From Ampelomyces quisqualis (taxonomy: Eukaryota > Ascomycota > Dothideomycetes > Pleosporales > Phaeosphaeriaceae), in the NCBI GenBank assembly GCA_018398575.1, contig JAGTXZ010000014.1, forward strand, positions 2,480,001 through 2,544,000: a stretch of DNA of 64,000 nt, given 5' to 3'. The translations under genes and the position numbers were made by a program. The notes under the pieces were generated by a model. That model saw only the letters and a program-made list of their open reading frames with translations, was not told where the DNA came from and did not search any database. This document shows, in pieces, positions 33,583-45,030 of this stretch; position 1 is the stretch's first letter; every line of letters begins with the position of its first letter.

Positions 33583-34625
33583 ATGCCGTCTTTCAAAATG
33601 GTCAAGTCGCTCACTTTCGTCCTATGCTTCGCAACCTCCGCCCTCGCCGCCCCCTTCACAGTCACCTCATCATGGTCCGGCTGGAAAAACGTCAAGCAAC
33701 TCTTCGTCTTCGGCGACTCCTACACCCAGACCGGCTTCGACCCCAAATCCACCCAGCCCAGCCCAGCCAACCCCTTCGGCAACCCACCTTACCCCGGATG
33801 GACATCTTCCAACGGGCCCAATTGGGTCGGCTTCCTAACCACTACCTACAACCAAAGTAGCATCTTGACCTACAACCTAGCATACGGCGGCGCAACCGTC
33901 GATTCTGCGCTCGTAACCCCCTTCGCGCCCACCGTGATCAGCATGAAAGACCAAGTCGAGAAACAGTTCGTTCCAATCTACGGCTCGCACCCCAATACTG
34001 CACCTTGGTCATCTAAATCCAGTCTCTTCGCCTTCTTTATCGGCATCAACGACGTAGGAAACAGCTGGTGGCTCAACAACGCCACACTATACGACGCCAT
34101 TTTCTCCACCTACGCCTCGCTCCTCAACCAAGTCTACGCCACCGGAGCGCGCAACTTCTTGTTCTTGAACGTCCCGCCCGTGAATCTGAGTCCGTTGATC
34201 ACGTCTCAAGCAGACAATGGGTATGCCACCGAGTATGAAGGACGGGTCATCAGTGATTGGAACAAAAGGGTCGTGGACATGACGGCGCAGCTTAAAGCGA
34301 AACACAGCGACGTCACGACTTTCGTGCATGATACGAATGCCTTGTATTTGCATGTCATCAAGGATCCGCGGGTGTACGAGCAGACAAAGGGATTGAAGAA
34401 TGTGACGGCGTTTTGTAAGGCGTATGCGAAGTAAGTTTCAATCATTTCCTGGAGCGAGAGATGAAGAGAATGCTGATATGTGCAAATAGTGGTGCGCCGA
34501 CGTGGTATACCAAGGATCCGACCTGTGAGCATGCGGTAAATGAGTATCTCTGGCTGAACGACTTGCACCCGACATTCCCGGTGCACAATGCAACTGCAGC
34601 TAGTATTGTAAAGTTGTTGCGGTAA
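33583..34625 (+). CDS. secreted GDSL-family esterase, carbohydrate esterase family 16 type
   Basis: Two exons: 33583-34430 and 34490-34625, intron 59 nt (GTAAGT...AAATAG), 327 residues. The N-terminus is a signal peptide (MVKSLTFVLCFATSALA, cleavage before APFTV); a second ATG at 33598 gives the same peptide five residues shorter. The four GDSL blocks are visible: FVFGDSYTQTGF with the nucleophile Ser, YGGATVDS with the oxyanion Gly, FFIGINDVGNS with the oxyanion Asn, and LNDLHPT with the catalytic Asp and His, the last encoded by exon 2. CE16 enzymes remove acetyl groups from hemicellulose fragments. Several N-glycosylation sites (NQS, NAT, NVT) fit secretion. The exact substrate is inferred only from the family. 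Confidence 0.9.
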
Positions 34626-35162
34626 TGAATCACTCGAGAAAGTAAGATATGATCTGAAAAATATGTCATAGTTGTTTTATTGCTGCAAGCGAATTCTGAA
34701 AAGCAACCGTGTTTCCATGTGCAGTGTATTTGATTCATCTGACGTTTCCATAGATAACATCATACTAGTAGAGAGGGCTTTACATTACCCAAACCCTTGG
34801 TTCTAGATAGAGACACTTGTACCCCTAAAAAGTTATCTAAGCAGAATCTGTACCTACCCCATTGTTTGTAACAGGTGTTCTACTCCGATGTGTTAACATA
34901 ATCGCTAGCCCTAGCAAAGAAAACAAACAACTCAAAAAAAAAAACTCCATCCAAGCGTAACCAATTCTCTTAGATATACTCCAAGTTGTCCTCGAGGGAC
35001 ATGATAGTCTTACTCTCAAGCATGCACAGGCAACAAGTAAACACAACAAAGCGCCAAGTGCACCCATCAAAACAACAAACCCAACTACCCCCCCCCCCCT
35101 AAATTCACACCACACCACACCACACCACACCAAAGAAACCCAACCCCCAAGCCTCTTCGCAC
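34626..35162. other. convergent spacer with simple repeats
   Basis: 537 bp between the stop of the esterase gene and the stop of the BTB gene. It contains a C12 run (35088-35099), a CACAC pentamer array of five units (35106-35131) and an A-rich run near 34935. No coding signal is seen. Confidence 0.6.
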
Positions 35163-35835
35163 TCACCTCCAAACCCTGTCTTCTACCATTTCATACCCCG
35201 TCTCGTCGTCCGAGCTGCCCCAACGCACGAGCTCGACTGCTACGGCGCGCAAAAAGTTTCGGCATGGTTTACATGTCTTCCATTGATTGGCGGTGGCTAC
35301 ATGGGTGGTTCGATGCGGACAGTATACGCTGTCAGTCTCGGTAGGGTGTACATCTACGTGAGCGGGTGCAGGAGGCATAGGAGTTTGGGATGCGGGTGCA
35401 GGAGCGCCAGGATCGTAGTTTTCGAGGGGGGTGGTTGGATTTGGCGGCGGTGGTGGGGATGGAGTGTTTTTCTTGGGGGTTTTTTCCTTCTTGATGACGG
35501 CTGAGAGGGGGTGGGGGTCTGGTGTTGAGGGAACTTGGTTGTTGGTGTGATTGGTTTGTTCGGCGAGGTTCGCTGTAGGGTCTTCGGTTTGTGGACTCTC
35601 TTCGATCTTTTGGGGGTTCTTCTTCTTCGTGGGCCATGCTGTAGTCGAGCCCCATCCGTCTTGAACCTTGTCGATCTTTTCTTCAAGTTGAGGTTCTTGC
35701 TCTGGTGCCGCTGGTGCCGCTGCCTGTTGTTCCATTAATTTTCTCCTAGCTTCTCGTTCCAATCTACGCTGGAGTTTCGTCTTTTGGACCCTACTGAGGC
35801 CTGCGAAAGGGTCGACTCGAGGCTCCTTGACTACC

Positions 35836-35870
<35 letters not shown>

Positions 35871-37392
35871 AGGAGGAAGTAGCGGCAGCGCCTCTTCGAT
35901 GACAGATTCCACCTTCCCTTTTTTTCCCTTCTTCTTCTTACTGCCACCTGTGTATTCATCTGCCACCAGTACTGGGTGCTCCACAGGTACTGGTGGCAAG
36001 TCTTCCACCCTGGGCACCTCCTCGATTCCGTCCATAGCACATTCCTTACTCTTTTTCTTCTTCTTACTGCTAGATGGTATACCCCAGGCTGCCCATATGT
36101 TGTCTTCCCCTACCACTCCAGGCTCAGTTTCATGCACTGGTTCAGGAGTAGGCTCGGGCTCAGCAGGCGGTTCCTCAATACTTACTCCCGACTTTTTCTT
36201 TTTCTTCTTCTTAGTTGCACTGCCAAATGTGAACGACCATGGATCATCCTCAGACTGCATAGGCTTGGGTTCTGGTACGGGGATAGCCTCCTCCACAAGG
36301 ACCACCGAATCTTTTGGTGGTTGCTGAGTGCCCCACGCGGAGCTCCAGCCTCCAAGATTGAGATTGGATGACGTTGTTCCACTGGTGTCTCCAGAAGTCA
36401 TGTCGATCTTATGTTCAATAGGACCGGAACCAGAAACGAAGGCCTCTTGAGCAGTAGCTTCCTGGATAGGAACATCTACGACCATAGAGACGCCAGCGGG
36501 ACACTCTTCGGTAGGGGCTTCATTGATGTTGACGTACTCTACCTGCGGTAATTCTTCGCCGGGCAAGTCTTCCGTTTCAACGACACACTCCTCTGGCATC
36601 TCCAACGTCGTTCCCTCCTCCTTCTTGCTAAGCACATCTGACACCTTGTTACTGTAAACCTCCACCATACACTTCGCCAAGACCCTGATCAGAGCGATAT
36701 TATCGATGCGGCCGAACAAGTCATCCTTCGCGAATATCATATGATCTTGTTCAAACGCCGTTCTGGCTTTGTCGCTCATGTACTTATGGAACCAGGTGGC
36801 GTCATCCGGGATGCGCGAGAAGTCTTTGTTGATCGCTTCAACGACATCAAAGATATCCATCTCGGCACCGAAACATGAAATTTGCTGCCCTGCAAGCCGC
36901 TGTAGACCTTGTAGCATGTATTTCTTCGCCGCGATATAGGCTAGCACAGCTCTCTTGAACTCGACACGCACTCTCTCGGCCGGAGAAAGTTCCATATCGT
37001 CGAGCGTCTGGTAAGCACCGGTGTATAGGTAGTGGATCAACACATGACCAGTATCTTCGTCCACATCGGGCAGACGTGTTTCTTCACCCCAGGAGTTGTT
37101 GACCGCCATCCATTGTGGATTTTGCAGGAGGCTTTGCGGCACGTAGTATCGTCTTTGCTCAGCGCCTATGACAAGGGCGACAGGAGATGTCGTGTAAGGA
37201 CTGTTGTTCAAAGTTAGTGAGAGTTCACAGGGCGAATGACAATAGAAATGATCTGTCTAACGTGGTCTTGGGCCGCGGAGCATCGGGTTGAGGTTGAAGA
37301 GCTGAACCTATGAACTCCTCCTCCGGCGGAGGCTGCATCTCTATGGCTTGGTCCTCTCTCACGATCCTCTTCTTTGATAATTTTTTGGGCAT
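35163..37392 (-). CDS. BTB/POZ domain protein with long low-complexity tail
   Basis: Two exons: 37392-37262 and 37200-35163, intron 61 nt (GTTAGA...AACAG), 722 residues. Exon 1 encodes a basic start (MPKKLSKKRIVRED) and a Pro/Glu segment. The BTB fold begins at the junction (VALVIGAEQRRYYVPQSLL, then DEDTGHVLIHYLYTGAYQTL) and is followed by helical BTB-associated sequence to about residue 240. The rest is low complexity: three KKKKKK patches each after a Trp-containing acidic segment, and an EP-repeat. The C-terminus has a small Cys/His motif (VYCPHRTTHVATANQWKTC, CRNFL). The stop codon lies where AGGTGAGTG could also act as a splice donor, so a further 3' exon is possible. Function is unknown; BTB domains mediate dimerisation or Cul3 binding. 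Confidence 0.78.
35836..35871 (-). repeat. hexanucleotide array coding Glu-Pro repeat
   Basis: Six GGCTCA/GGCTCG units in tandem on the plus strand encode an EPEPEP run in the BTB protein. Such arrays often vary in length between strains. Confidence 0.8.
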
Positions 37393-37826
37393 TTCGAAAC
37401 TTGCTGAAGCTCACAAAAATTGTGTTGAGCGAAGCAATGTGCCAGGAAAGTAGGACACACCGATGCTTATCTGTACTAGTCGAGTGGCATGCATGGGCTT
37501 ACCTACCCCGCCGTTGGACACCACTGAGCGCCCGCCACGTCAATCAAGAGAACAGTGGGCGTCATAAGGCTGTATTTTGGGGGACGGGACTTGCTGCAGG
37601 TCTTTGAAAGAGGAATTGAGAAGATACACACTGCAGTTCATCTGGCGGTGGATTGTGGCACTACTAAGCCTTGTGAGCTCTACCTACTGCTAGACCTACG
37701 TCTAAGCAGACACTATATTAACAAGAGAATGCCAAAGCCACTATAATTCCTACAACAATTTCACTTCTGCTCTAGGGAGTATCTCACATCCAGCTATCCA
37801 TATTACACTAATACACTACCCACCAT
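37393..37826. other. intergenic, 434 bp
   Basis: Upstream region of the BTB gene and 3' flank of the NACHT-TPR gene. Nothing recognised. Confidence 0.5.
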
Positions 37827-40800
37827 CTACTGGGCCAATCCCAACCCCCCACTCCCACCCACCTGCCGTTTCTGCGCCTCCAACAAAACATTCTCCTCGC
37901 CAAACCCCCAATCCTCCAACCCCTCAAAAATCCCCTCCTGGCTCTCCGCCTTGCCCGCCCCAAAGCCCTTGGCATCCCACTTCTCCGTGCCCTGCACGCC
38001 CTGCCACTTGTCTTCGCCGCCAAAAGTGCGGAACAGCTGCGCATTCAAGCGCTCATACTCAGCGTATTGTTTCGGCCAGGCACCCAGGCGTTGGAATGCC
38101 AGTTTCAACAGGTGCAAGTGCTTGAGCGCGAGGTCTGATTTATTGATTTGCTTTTCATCGAGAGCGGAAATAGGCGGTGAATTCGGCGATGATTTCTTGA
38201 CGTGTACGCCTTCGCGCGCGAGCAGCGCGGCAGCCGTGTCGAGTTCGTCGTCGTCGTCGCCCGAGTCGGAGTGTTCGTTCACAACTGACCTCAGCAAGTC
38301 TTCGTGCACGCCAATGGCTTTCTTGAAGTACTCGGCCGCCAGGCCGGCGGTCTTTGCGTCTTTTTGGTACGAGAGACCGGTGCTGGTGTACAGTTCCGCG
38401 AGGAGCTCGTACGTCTCGATGGTCACTGGTGCGCGGGCACCGTGGGCGCGGCGCATGTTGTACGCAATGTCCTCTGCGAGACGGATGGATTTGACGGGGC
38501 GGTTGGCAAGGTAGCGTGCGCAAACGAGGCGGCGGCCGAGATTGAGGAGAACGGATGCGGGCCAGGTGCGTTGAGCGTCGCGCGTGTTCCAGAGGGTGGT
38601 CAGGAGCCATTCCAGGGTTTCGTAATCTTGCTGTTCGCCGAGAAGGACGGACAGGTGGCTTAATTCGTAGAGCTGGACCTGGGCGAAGTTGATGTTGAGG
38701 TTCTTGCAAACCTCGAGGATGCGCTTGACGATCCGGTTCGAGAGCTCGAGCATCTTCTTGCGGAGGGCTGCGTCGGGGCACTTGGTTCCTCCGCGGCTGC
38801 CGACGAGGAGAGACGCGAGTTTGAAGCCCATGCTGATTGCTCGCGGGCCATTGTAGCCGTCGTGCTTGCTGGCGTACAGGAAGCCCAGGTTGGCAATGTC
38901 GTAAGCTTCGAGGAACTTCTTGGCTGCAGTGAGCTTGGTCACACTGTCGTTGCTAGCCAGAATAACACTGCGGTTGAAGTTTTTGTTGCGACCGTTACCC
39001 AAATGGTCCAGAATTCCGATGATGAAGATGCGAGGAGACTCCTTGCTCTGGGTGTTGAGGTCTTGAGCGTCACGCTTCACAAAGAGGCCAACGGCTTGAT
39101 CTTCCACAACGCTGATCATTTCTTGCTGTTCGTTGCGGCGCAAAAACCAGCGCAGAGGGGCAGCAGTAAGAAGAATGTTGGTCAGAGACTCGTTGTTGAT
39201 GAGCGTCTGGTGGAACTGCTCAAAGTAGATGTACTCGAGAGTCAAATCAGCCATAATTTCGGGGAACGTGATATTAAGGTCCTTGCGTAGGTTGTACTGC
39301 AAAGCTGCAAGGAAGGCAAGCGAAGATCGGCTGCTCTTGGTGAGGTCAAAAGACCACTTTGAAGCATAGCGCGTATCCTTTGCGCAAATCTGGCGATGAA
39401 GCTCCTGGACGAGGCTGTGGGCAGTGCTGGTCTGGTCGATCGAACGGAAGGTAGATGCGATGGAAGCCGCACTCTCTATCTGCTTCTGACTCGAAGTCTC
39501 CTTGGTGATAATCTCGGAGACAGCAGCAGTCAACTGCTTGACAGCTTGATCGGTTTTCTGCTGACGACTGTACAATGTCGAGAGCTCGCGGAGGTGAGTG
39601 AGTGAAGACTCGTGTGAGTAGCCATAGGCACGCTTTGATTCTTGGAATTGAGATTCCGACATGTTCAGAGCCCGCTGAACAGTCTCGGCCTTCATGTTGC
39701 TGGAAGACGAAGATTGCAACTGCTTGACGTACAGGGAAGACAACGCCTGGTTGATATCGCTGACACTCGTACGGGTGGTAACGGTCTTGGATCGACTAGA
39801 CACATCTTCGTAGAGAGCGATAGCCTGTGATGCATGCGCTTCGCTACGCTGTGTGACTTGAGCAAGCGACAAGGTGGCCTCCACAGCAATGGAAGACTCC
39901 GCGCCGAACACTGCCTTGACAGTCTCGCGGTACTCATTACTGACTTGGTACAGCTCAGACCAGCTTGCTTTAGTTTCCTCAAGGCACTGATAGTAACGCT
40001 CGTACAAACTCTGGACGAACTTGACGTCACTGAAGATCTTGTGCTCCTTGGTCTTGGTGGTGAACGTTTTCCATAGGACGCGGTAGATGCTCACAGCCTC
40101 TGCATAGCGTCTATCTTCCCAGTAGGTCGTTGTCACCACAATGATGGCATCAAGAGCTACGGGGTGGCAGACATCAGAATCCTTGTTGAGGCTAGTGATG
40201 ATCTGCAGATAGTAATCGATCCAATACGGGTGGTTGCGGGGATGCTTCTGGCAGCGCTTAGCCAGTGTGTACAGCGTCTGAATGGTGGGCTCATGAGCAG
40301 GTCCAAGTCTAGCACGATAATAAACCAGGAGCTCCTGATAGATGCTGATAGCCTTGTCGGAGTATCCATACTTATCGTAGAAGTTGATCAACAACGCTCT
40401 AGACTTCTCGAAGGTCGTCTGGTCAACCTTCTCGGCTACCAAAATTGCGCGGAAGAAGCGATTGTACGTATCCTCCACCTTCTCAAGCTGTCGTATTTGC
40501 AAATAGCACTCAGCGAGATGCTCGACAAGCTCGATCGACTCTTGCGTGAATGCCGATGTCATAGTAACATCATGAATCGAGCTAGCCAGGAACGACGACC
40601 ATGTTCGCTGAAGAGTTGCAGTGATGACGTTTATCGCCGCCCTGTAGTTCTTCTTCTCCATGTATTGAACGGTCAGTTTCTGCGCTAGCGCGATTGTGCT
40701 GGAGTCCACCGTCTTAGTAGAGTGAATGATCGAGAAGAAAACTTCCTGAAACACAGATTCAGAAACGGTAGTTGTGGTCTCCGTGACGCTGCTACTAGAT

Positions 40801-43800
40801 TTGAGGCTCTGCTTGACCAGTTCAGTCGAGGTCTCAGACAACTGCTGGTTAACCTCTCTAGAGATGGACGACTCCTCCTGGCGAACATTCTTAAAGTACG
40901 AGCTTGCGTACTTGAGGATGGAGAGGGCTTGAGTATGCATACCAACGGACCTCATTTCCTTGGCTACACTTGTAAGCCGGGATACGATGCTCTGCGAAAA
41001 CGACAGCTGGCTATGCTCGTACTGCTGCCAAACGCTACTCAATACGGCAGAAGATTCCGAGCTTCTGTTCTGAGTCTTGAGGAATTGCGAGTAAGCAGTC
41101 GCGATCTCGATGTTCTTCTCGTGCCATTCAATGGATTGCGCGCTGCGGCTCTTGGTCGATACCTCTTGCCAGAGCTCTACATAAGTCTTTTCAGCCAAGG
41201 CAACTTCTTTCTTGGAGGAGTGTTCTTCCGCTCGGCGAAGATACGCAACGATGGAAGCAATATCGAACACCTCCACTGATTCTTCCTCGTCATCTCCATG
41301 GAAAAATGATTCTTGGTAACGATCGATACTTCTGTCATCCTTTCCCTTGCCAAGCACCACATTCAGATGGCCTTGGACATCCCGCGCTTGGTGCGAATTG
41401 CGGCCGTATTGGTCCACGGTGGCCTGTTGGATGAGGCGATAGATCTCCATGACCTTGTCTTGTTCCTTGAGAGATGCATACAGCTCCATAAGCACTTTAC
41501 GAGTATGAATGACCATCTCGGAGGTACTCCCGTACTGGCGCTCATACGCAGTAATAAGAACGATGAGGATCGATTCTCGCTGCGTCATAACTTCGGTGCG
41601 GGTAGTGGATGTCAAGGTTTCAGTGATCTTCAAGAAGTGACTCGCGCACTCAAGCGTCAAAGGATGTATGTCACTCAAGACTTTGCGACTGATCGTGGTT
41701 GACCAGTAAAAGTATTTTGCCGAGTCCGTTGGGTTCGAGATCAACAAGTAGCTTGTCGCGATAGCCAGATAAGTCTGAAGCACAGTCGGGTGGTTCTCGC
41801 CAAATGTAGTTCTGCGCACAGTCCCGACAAGCTTGTGCAAGTCGATGGCTTGTGGTATGGGGAGCTGTGTCTCCCACACTAGTTGTTCAAGGATCGGAAA
41901 CACAGTCGATTCTGGCAGAGCTTTCTGCAGATCGTTTGAGGGCTTGAACTCTCCAGACGTCTTCGGCGCTAACGGAGATTGCTGCAAATGAAGTACCCAG
42001 TATCGTACCTTATACTCAAGAAGGTGATGCTGGTGATACAGACGGTCTCCAATAGATGGGTCAGAGTTGTCCATTATGGGCTCACCCTTCTCGCGCAGCA
42101 CTGACTTGGCATAGGTGAGAACACGCAGCAGCAAGTCAGTTTCAGCATCTTTGAGCGGGATTGGAATCTTGTTTTTCTCCGCAAAGTCATGGAGAGCTGC
42201 GTGAACAATTGGATGCTTGAAGCGCACGATGCGCTCGTGTAGAGTTAAAATCGGCTCTAGAGACGAGATGATATCATTTATCTTTACACCCGTGTCTGAG
42301 AGTGTGCCCCGCTGCACATCAATAGTGAAGAGGGTGTTGATCTCGTCGATTGTGAGTGGGCGTTCGGCAGCCAAGATCCAGGAGACTACAGTCTTCGCTT
42401 GGCTCGATGTATTCAAAGAGTTGAAAAGTTGTAGCACTACATCCTGGATGGAAGGCCTCTGCTTTTCGATTGTTTCGAGAGATTTGGTGAGATTTTCCGG
42501 CGACTTTTGCGCGTTCAGAATCTGGCAGATAAGGATAGTGTAAAGGAACGATCCGTGAGCGGTCTGGATGATGCGATCCAGGAAATGCTCCTGATCGTGC
42601 GCTCGCTGCCCATGGAAGTGGTGATTGTGAACTAGTGCTCGTAGTGCAACAGAGTGAATGTCATCGCGCAGGTCTTCGCGAGTGATCTGATAGTGGGTGC
42701 CCTTGGCTGATGATGGCATCTTAATCGATGACCCCAGAGTGATCAGTCTTACGCCGCGACCTTTGTTCGTGACGCTAACCAGCTTTTCGAGCAGCGCTGC
42801 GGGGCTGATGGCGCCTCCAGTCTGTATGGAAGCCGACTTTGACTCAGCAATCTCGTCAAGCCCGTCGACAACGATGGCAAGCTCGTTGCCACCGTCGACC
42901 GGGTTAGTTAGCCCATCTGTAAGAGCCGTCCACAAGTAGTCCTCATAGACTTTGAGGTCACCGGTGGTCCTGCACTGATTGTACGCTTTGAAAACGGCAT
43001 AGTACAATCCCATGTTGCCAACACGCAGATTGAGCATTTGGAATAACAGAGTCTTGACCACGGCTAGAGAAGTAGCTGTGGTTGGGATGTCTGGGGATAG
43101 CGAACAGAACAGTGTGTCGTATTGCTTGCGGTTCATCGGTCGCTGAAGGCGCTCGACGACGGAGCCCGCAAGTGTCGTCTTGCCCGCGCCGGGCTCGCCA
43201 GTAACAAGCAAGAAATTACTTTCGCTCTGGAAGAACTTCGAAAGATGCTTTTGAAACCAGAGACAGGTAAATTCCTAGATACTGTTTGTTAGTATGTAAA
43301 ATTCTCAGAGATAAGCAGAATAACTAACCACTTGCTGATCCACGAATGTGCTGTGGTCCCTGTTCAGCGAAGCAAGAACACGGTCTTGGGGCGAAAGCCA
43401 GCGAGACAGCACCTTGACGTCCAGTGCTTCACCCTCTTCAAAGTCCTCACTCTCAATCTGGGAATCCCAAATTAACTCAATGACAGAGTTCTGTCGTGTT
43501 CGAAACGACTCAATAGTATCACCAAACAGCTCGAAGATATCCAAGCTGACAGAACCAGCAGTCATACCTAATTTCATTAGCGAAACCAAAAAATGCCACA
43601 GCAGTCGGTAGCATACCATGGACGGTTTTGTAAAATCTGATAGAGACGTCTACTACGAGAGACAGAAGATCGGTATAGAGCATGCACAACTGCTCGCGAA
43701 TTTCGGAGGTCGCAGCGAGCAACTCCGATCGGTGCAACACAGAAGAGAAGGACATTGCAAATTTGTAAAACACGGAAAACGCCTTGTCGAGGGCTTCCGA

Positions 43801-45030
43801 GTTATTATGACTCAGCTGCATGGAATTAGCTAATTGGGATCTAATCGATGGCAGATGCATGCGCAGCATGTCAGTCCTGAAACGATTGACAACGGACCTC
43901 CAGTAAGAGTTGTGCGTGACCATATCCGATGGCTGCAGCAGTACTGCTATCGAGGGCGTATCCTTGAATCGCTTGCTCAAAATTGTGCAGCTGTTCAGCG
44001 AAGTACAGTGCACGGATGAGCACCTTGTCCCACCTACTTCCCTCTACAGGAGCATGTCAGAAGATAGAAGGCAGCTCAAAGAGAATACGGACTTACTGTG
44101 AGGTAGCGTAGTCAAACGCTCAGACCTGATCCACTCAAGAAAGTTGATGTAAGAGACGTTGCTCACGGACTGGTAGACGCCAGCACCAAGCTCAGCCATA
44201 CTCTTTCTCTTGAGCGCAACCGCGGACTCTTGAACAAGACCAAGCTTGGTGCTGTTGACACGTTTGGTATAGGCCTTCATTGTGGTGCTGAAGTTGTTGC
44301 TGGGCGCGCGTGACGATGTGAAAGAAGGCAGGCGACCTTTTGACCTAAAGAGAGCTTTAGGCGACAAGGGTGGACTCAGCACCCCATTCGTGCCGTTTTG
44401 TGCATTGGCACTACTATACGATGAGACCCTTGGTGAAGTCATCTTGAATAAGCTGGGTATATCCGTCTCTGTTCGCGTTGCTGTATACGAGATAATGGAA
44501 GCTTTAGAGGAGATACTGGTTTGTGTAGAGAACTGCGGTGGCGACGTGATGGGCGAAGCCGCAGTATGTGATGAGGTGTCTAAGACAGGTTGTGACGTGA
44601 CTCGAGGTGTTACTGGCACGACTGTTGCAACGCTTGGATTCGATGATTTTGTCGTAGTCTGTTCGGAATCACGCGACGGATTTGGAGAACTGTCAGGAAT
44701 GGACCCTGACCTTGATACAGCCTGCGATATGGGTCTTGGATTGGATGTAGTCTGCGTAGGTGTAGATGCAGTAAGCTCTTTTGAAACGGGTCTTGAACTT
44801 CGGGTAGGTGTCGATGGTGCGGACAAAGAACTTTCCCTGCTATGCGCGAACACAGATGATGGTGATGATTTAGAGCCCTCGGGAGCATTCAGTGAAGAGC
44901 GCTGAGATGCTTCTAAAGTTTCGTCTGGTTCCTTGGACCTTTTTCGGTGTTTTCCTACAGGTGTAACGTTTAGCAGGAGCTGGGAAAACGCTTACGAGAA
45001 CGAACTTAAAGACTTTAATCCCTTGAACAT
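37827..45030 (-). CDS. giant STAND NTPase: N-terminal helical region, NACHT, TPR array
   Basis: Six exons: 45030-45006, 44954-44097, 44043-43898, 43815-43617, 43567-43329 and 43274-37827 (introns 51, 53, 82, 49 and 54 nt), 2,304 residues, in frame throughout. Residues 1-260 are a Ser/Thr/Pro-rich tail. Residues ~270-480 are a helical region (RWDKVLIRALYFAEQLHNF, NSEALDKAFSVFYKFAMSF). The NACHT domain has Walker A GEPGAGKTT (G515-T523) and Walker B LAIVVDGLDE (621-630). A winged-helix-like segment (VSWILAAERPLTIDEINTLF) follows. From about 950 to 2,100 come TPR-like helical pairs (AISIYQELLVYYRARLGP, EPTIQTLYTLAKRC). This is the layout of NLR-like STAND proteins, which signal by NTP-driven oligomerisation. 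What it senses is unknown. The first exon is less sure: it uses a weak GTTCGT donor, because the stronger GTAAGC would give a 41-nt intron and break the frame. Confidence 0.85.
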
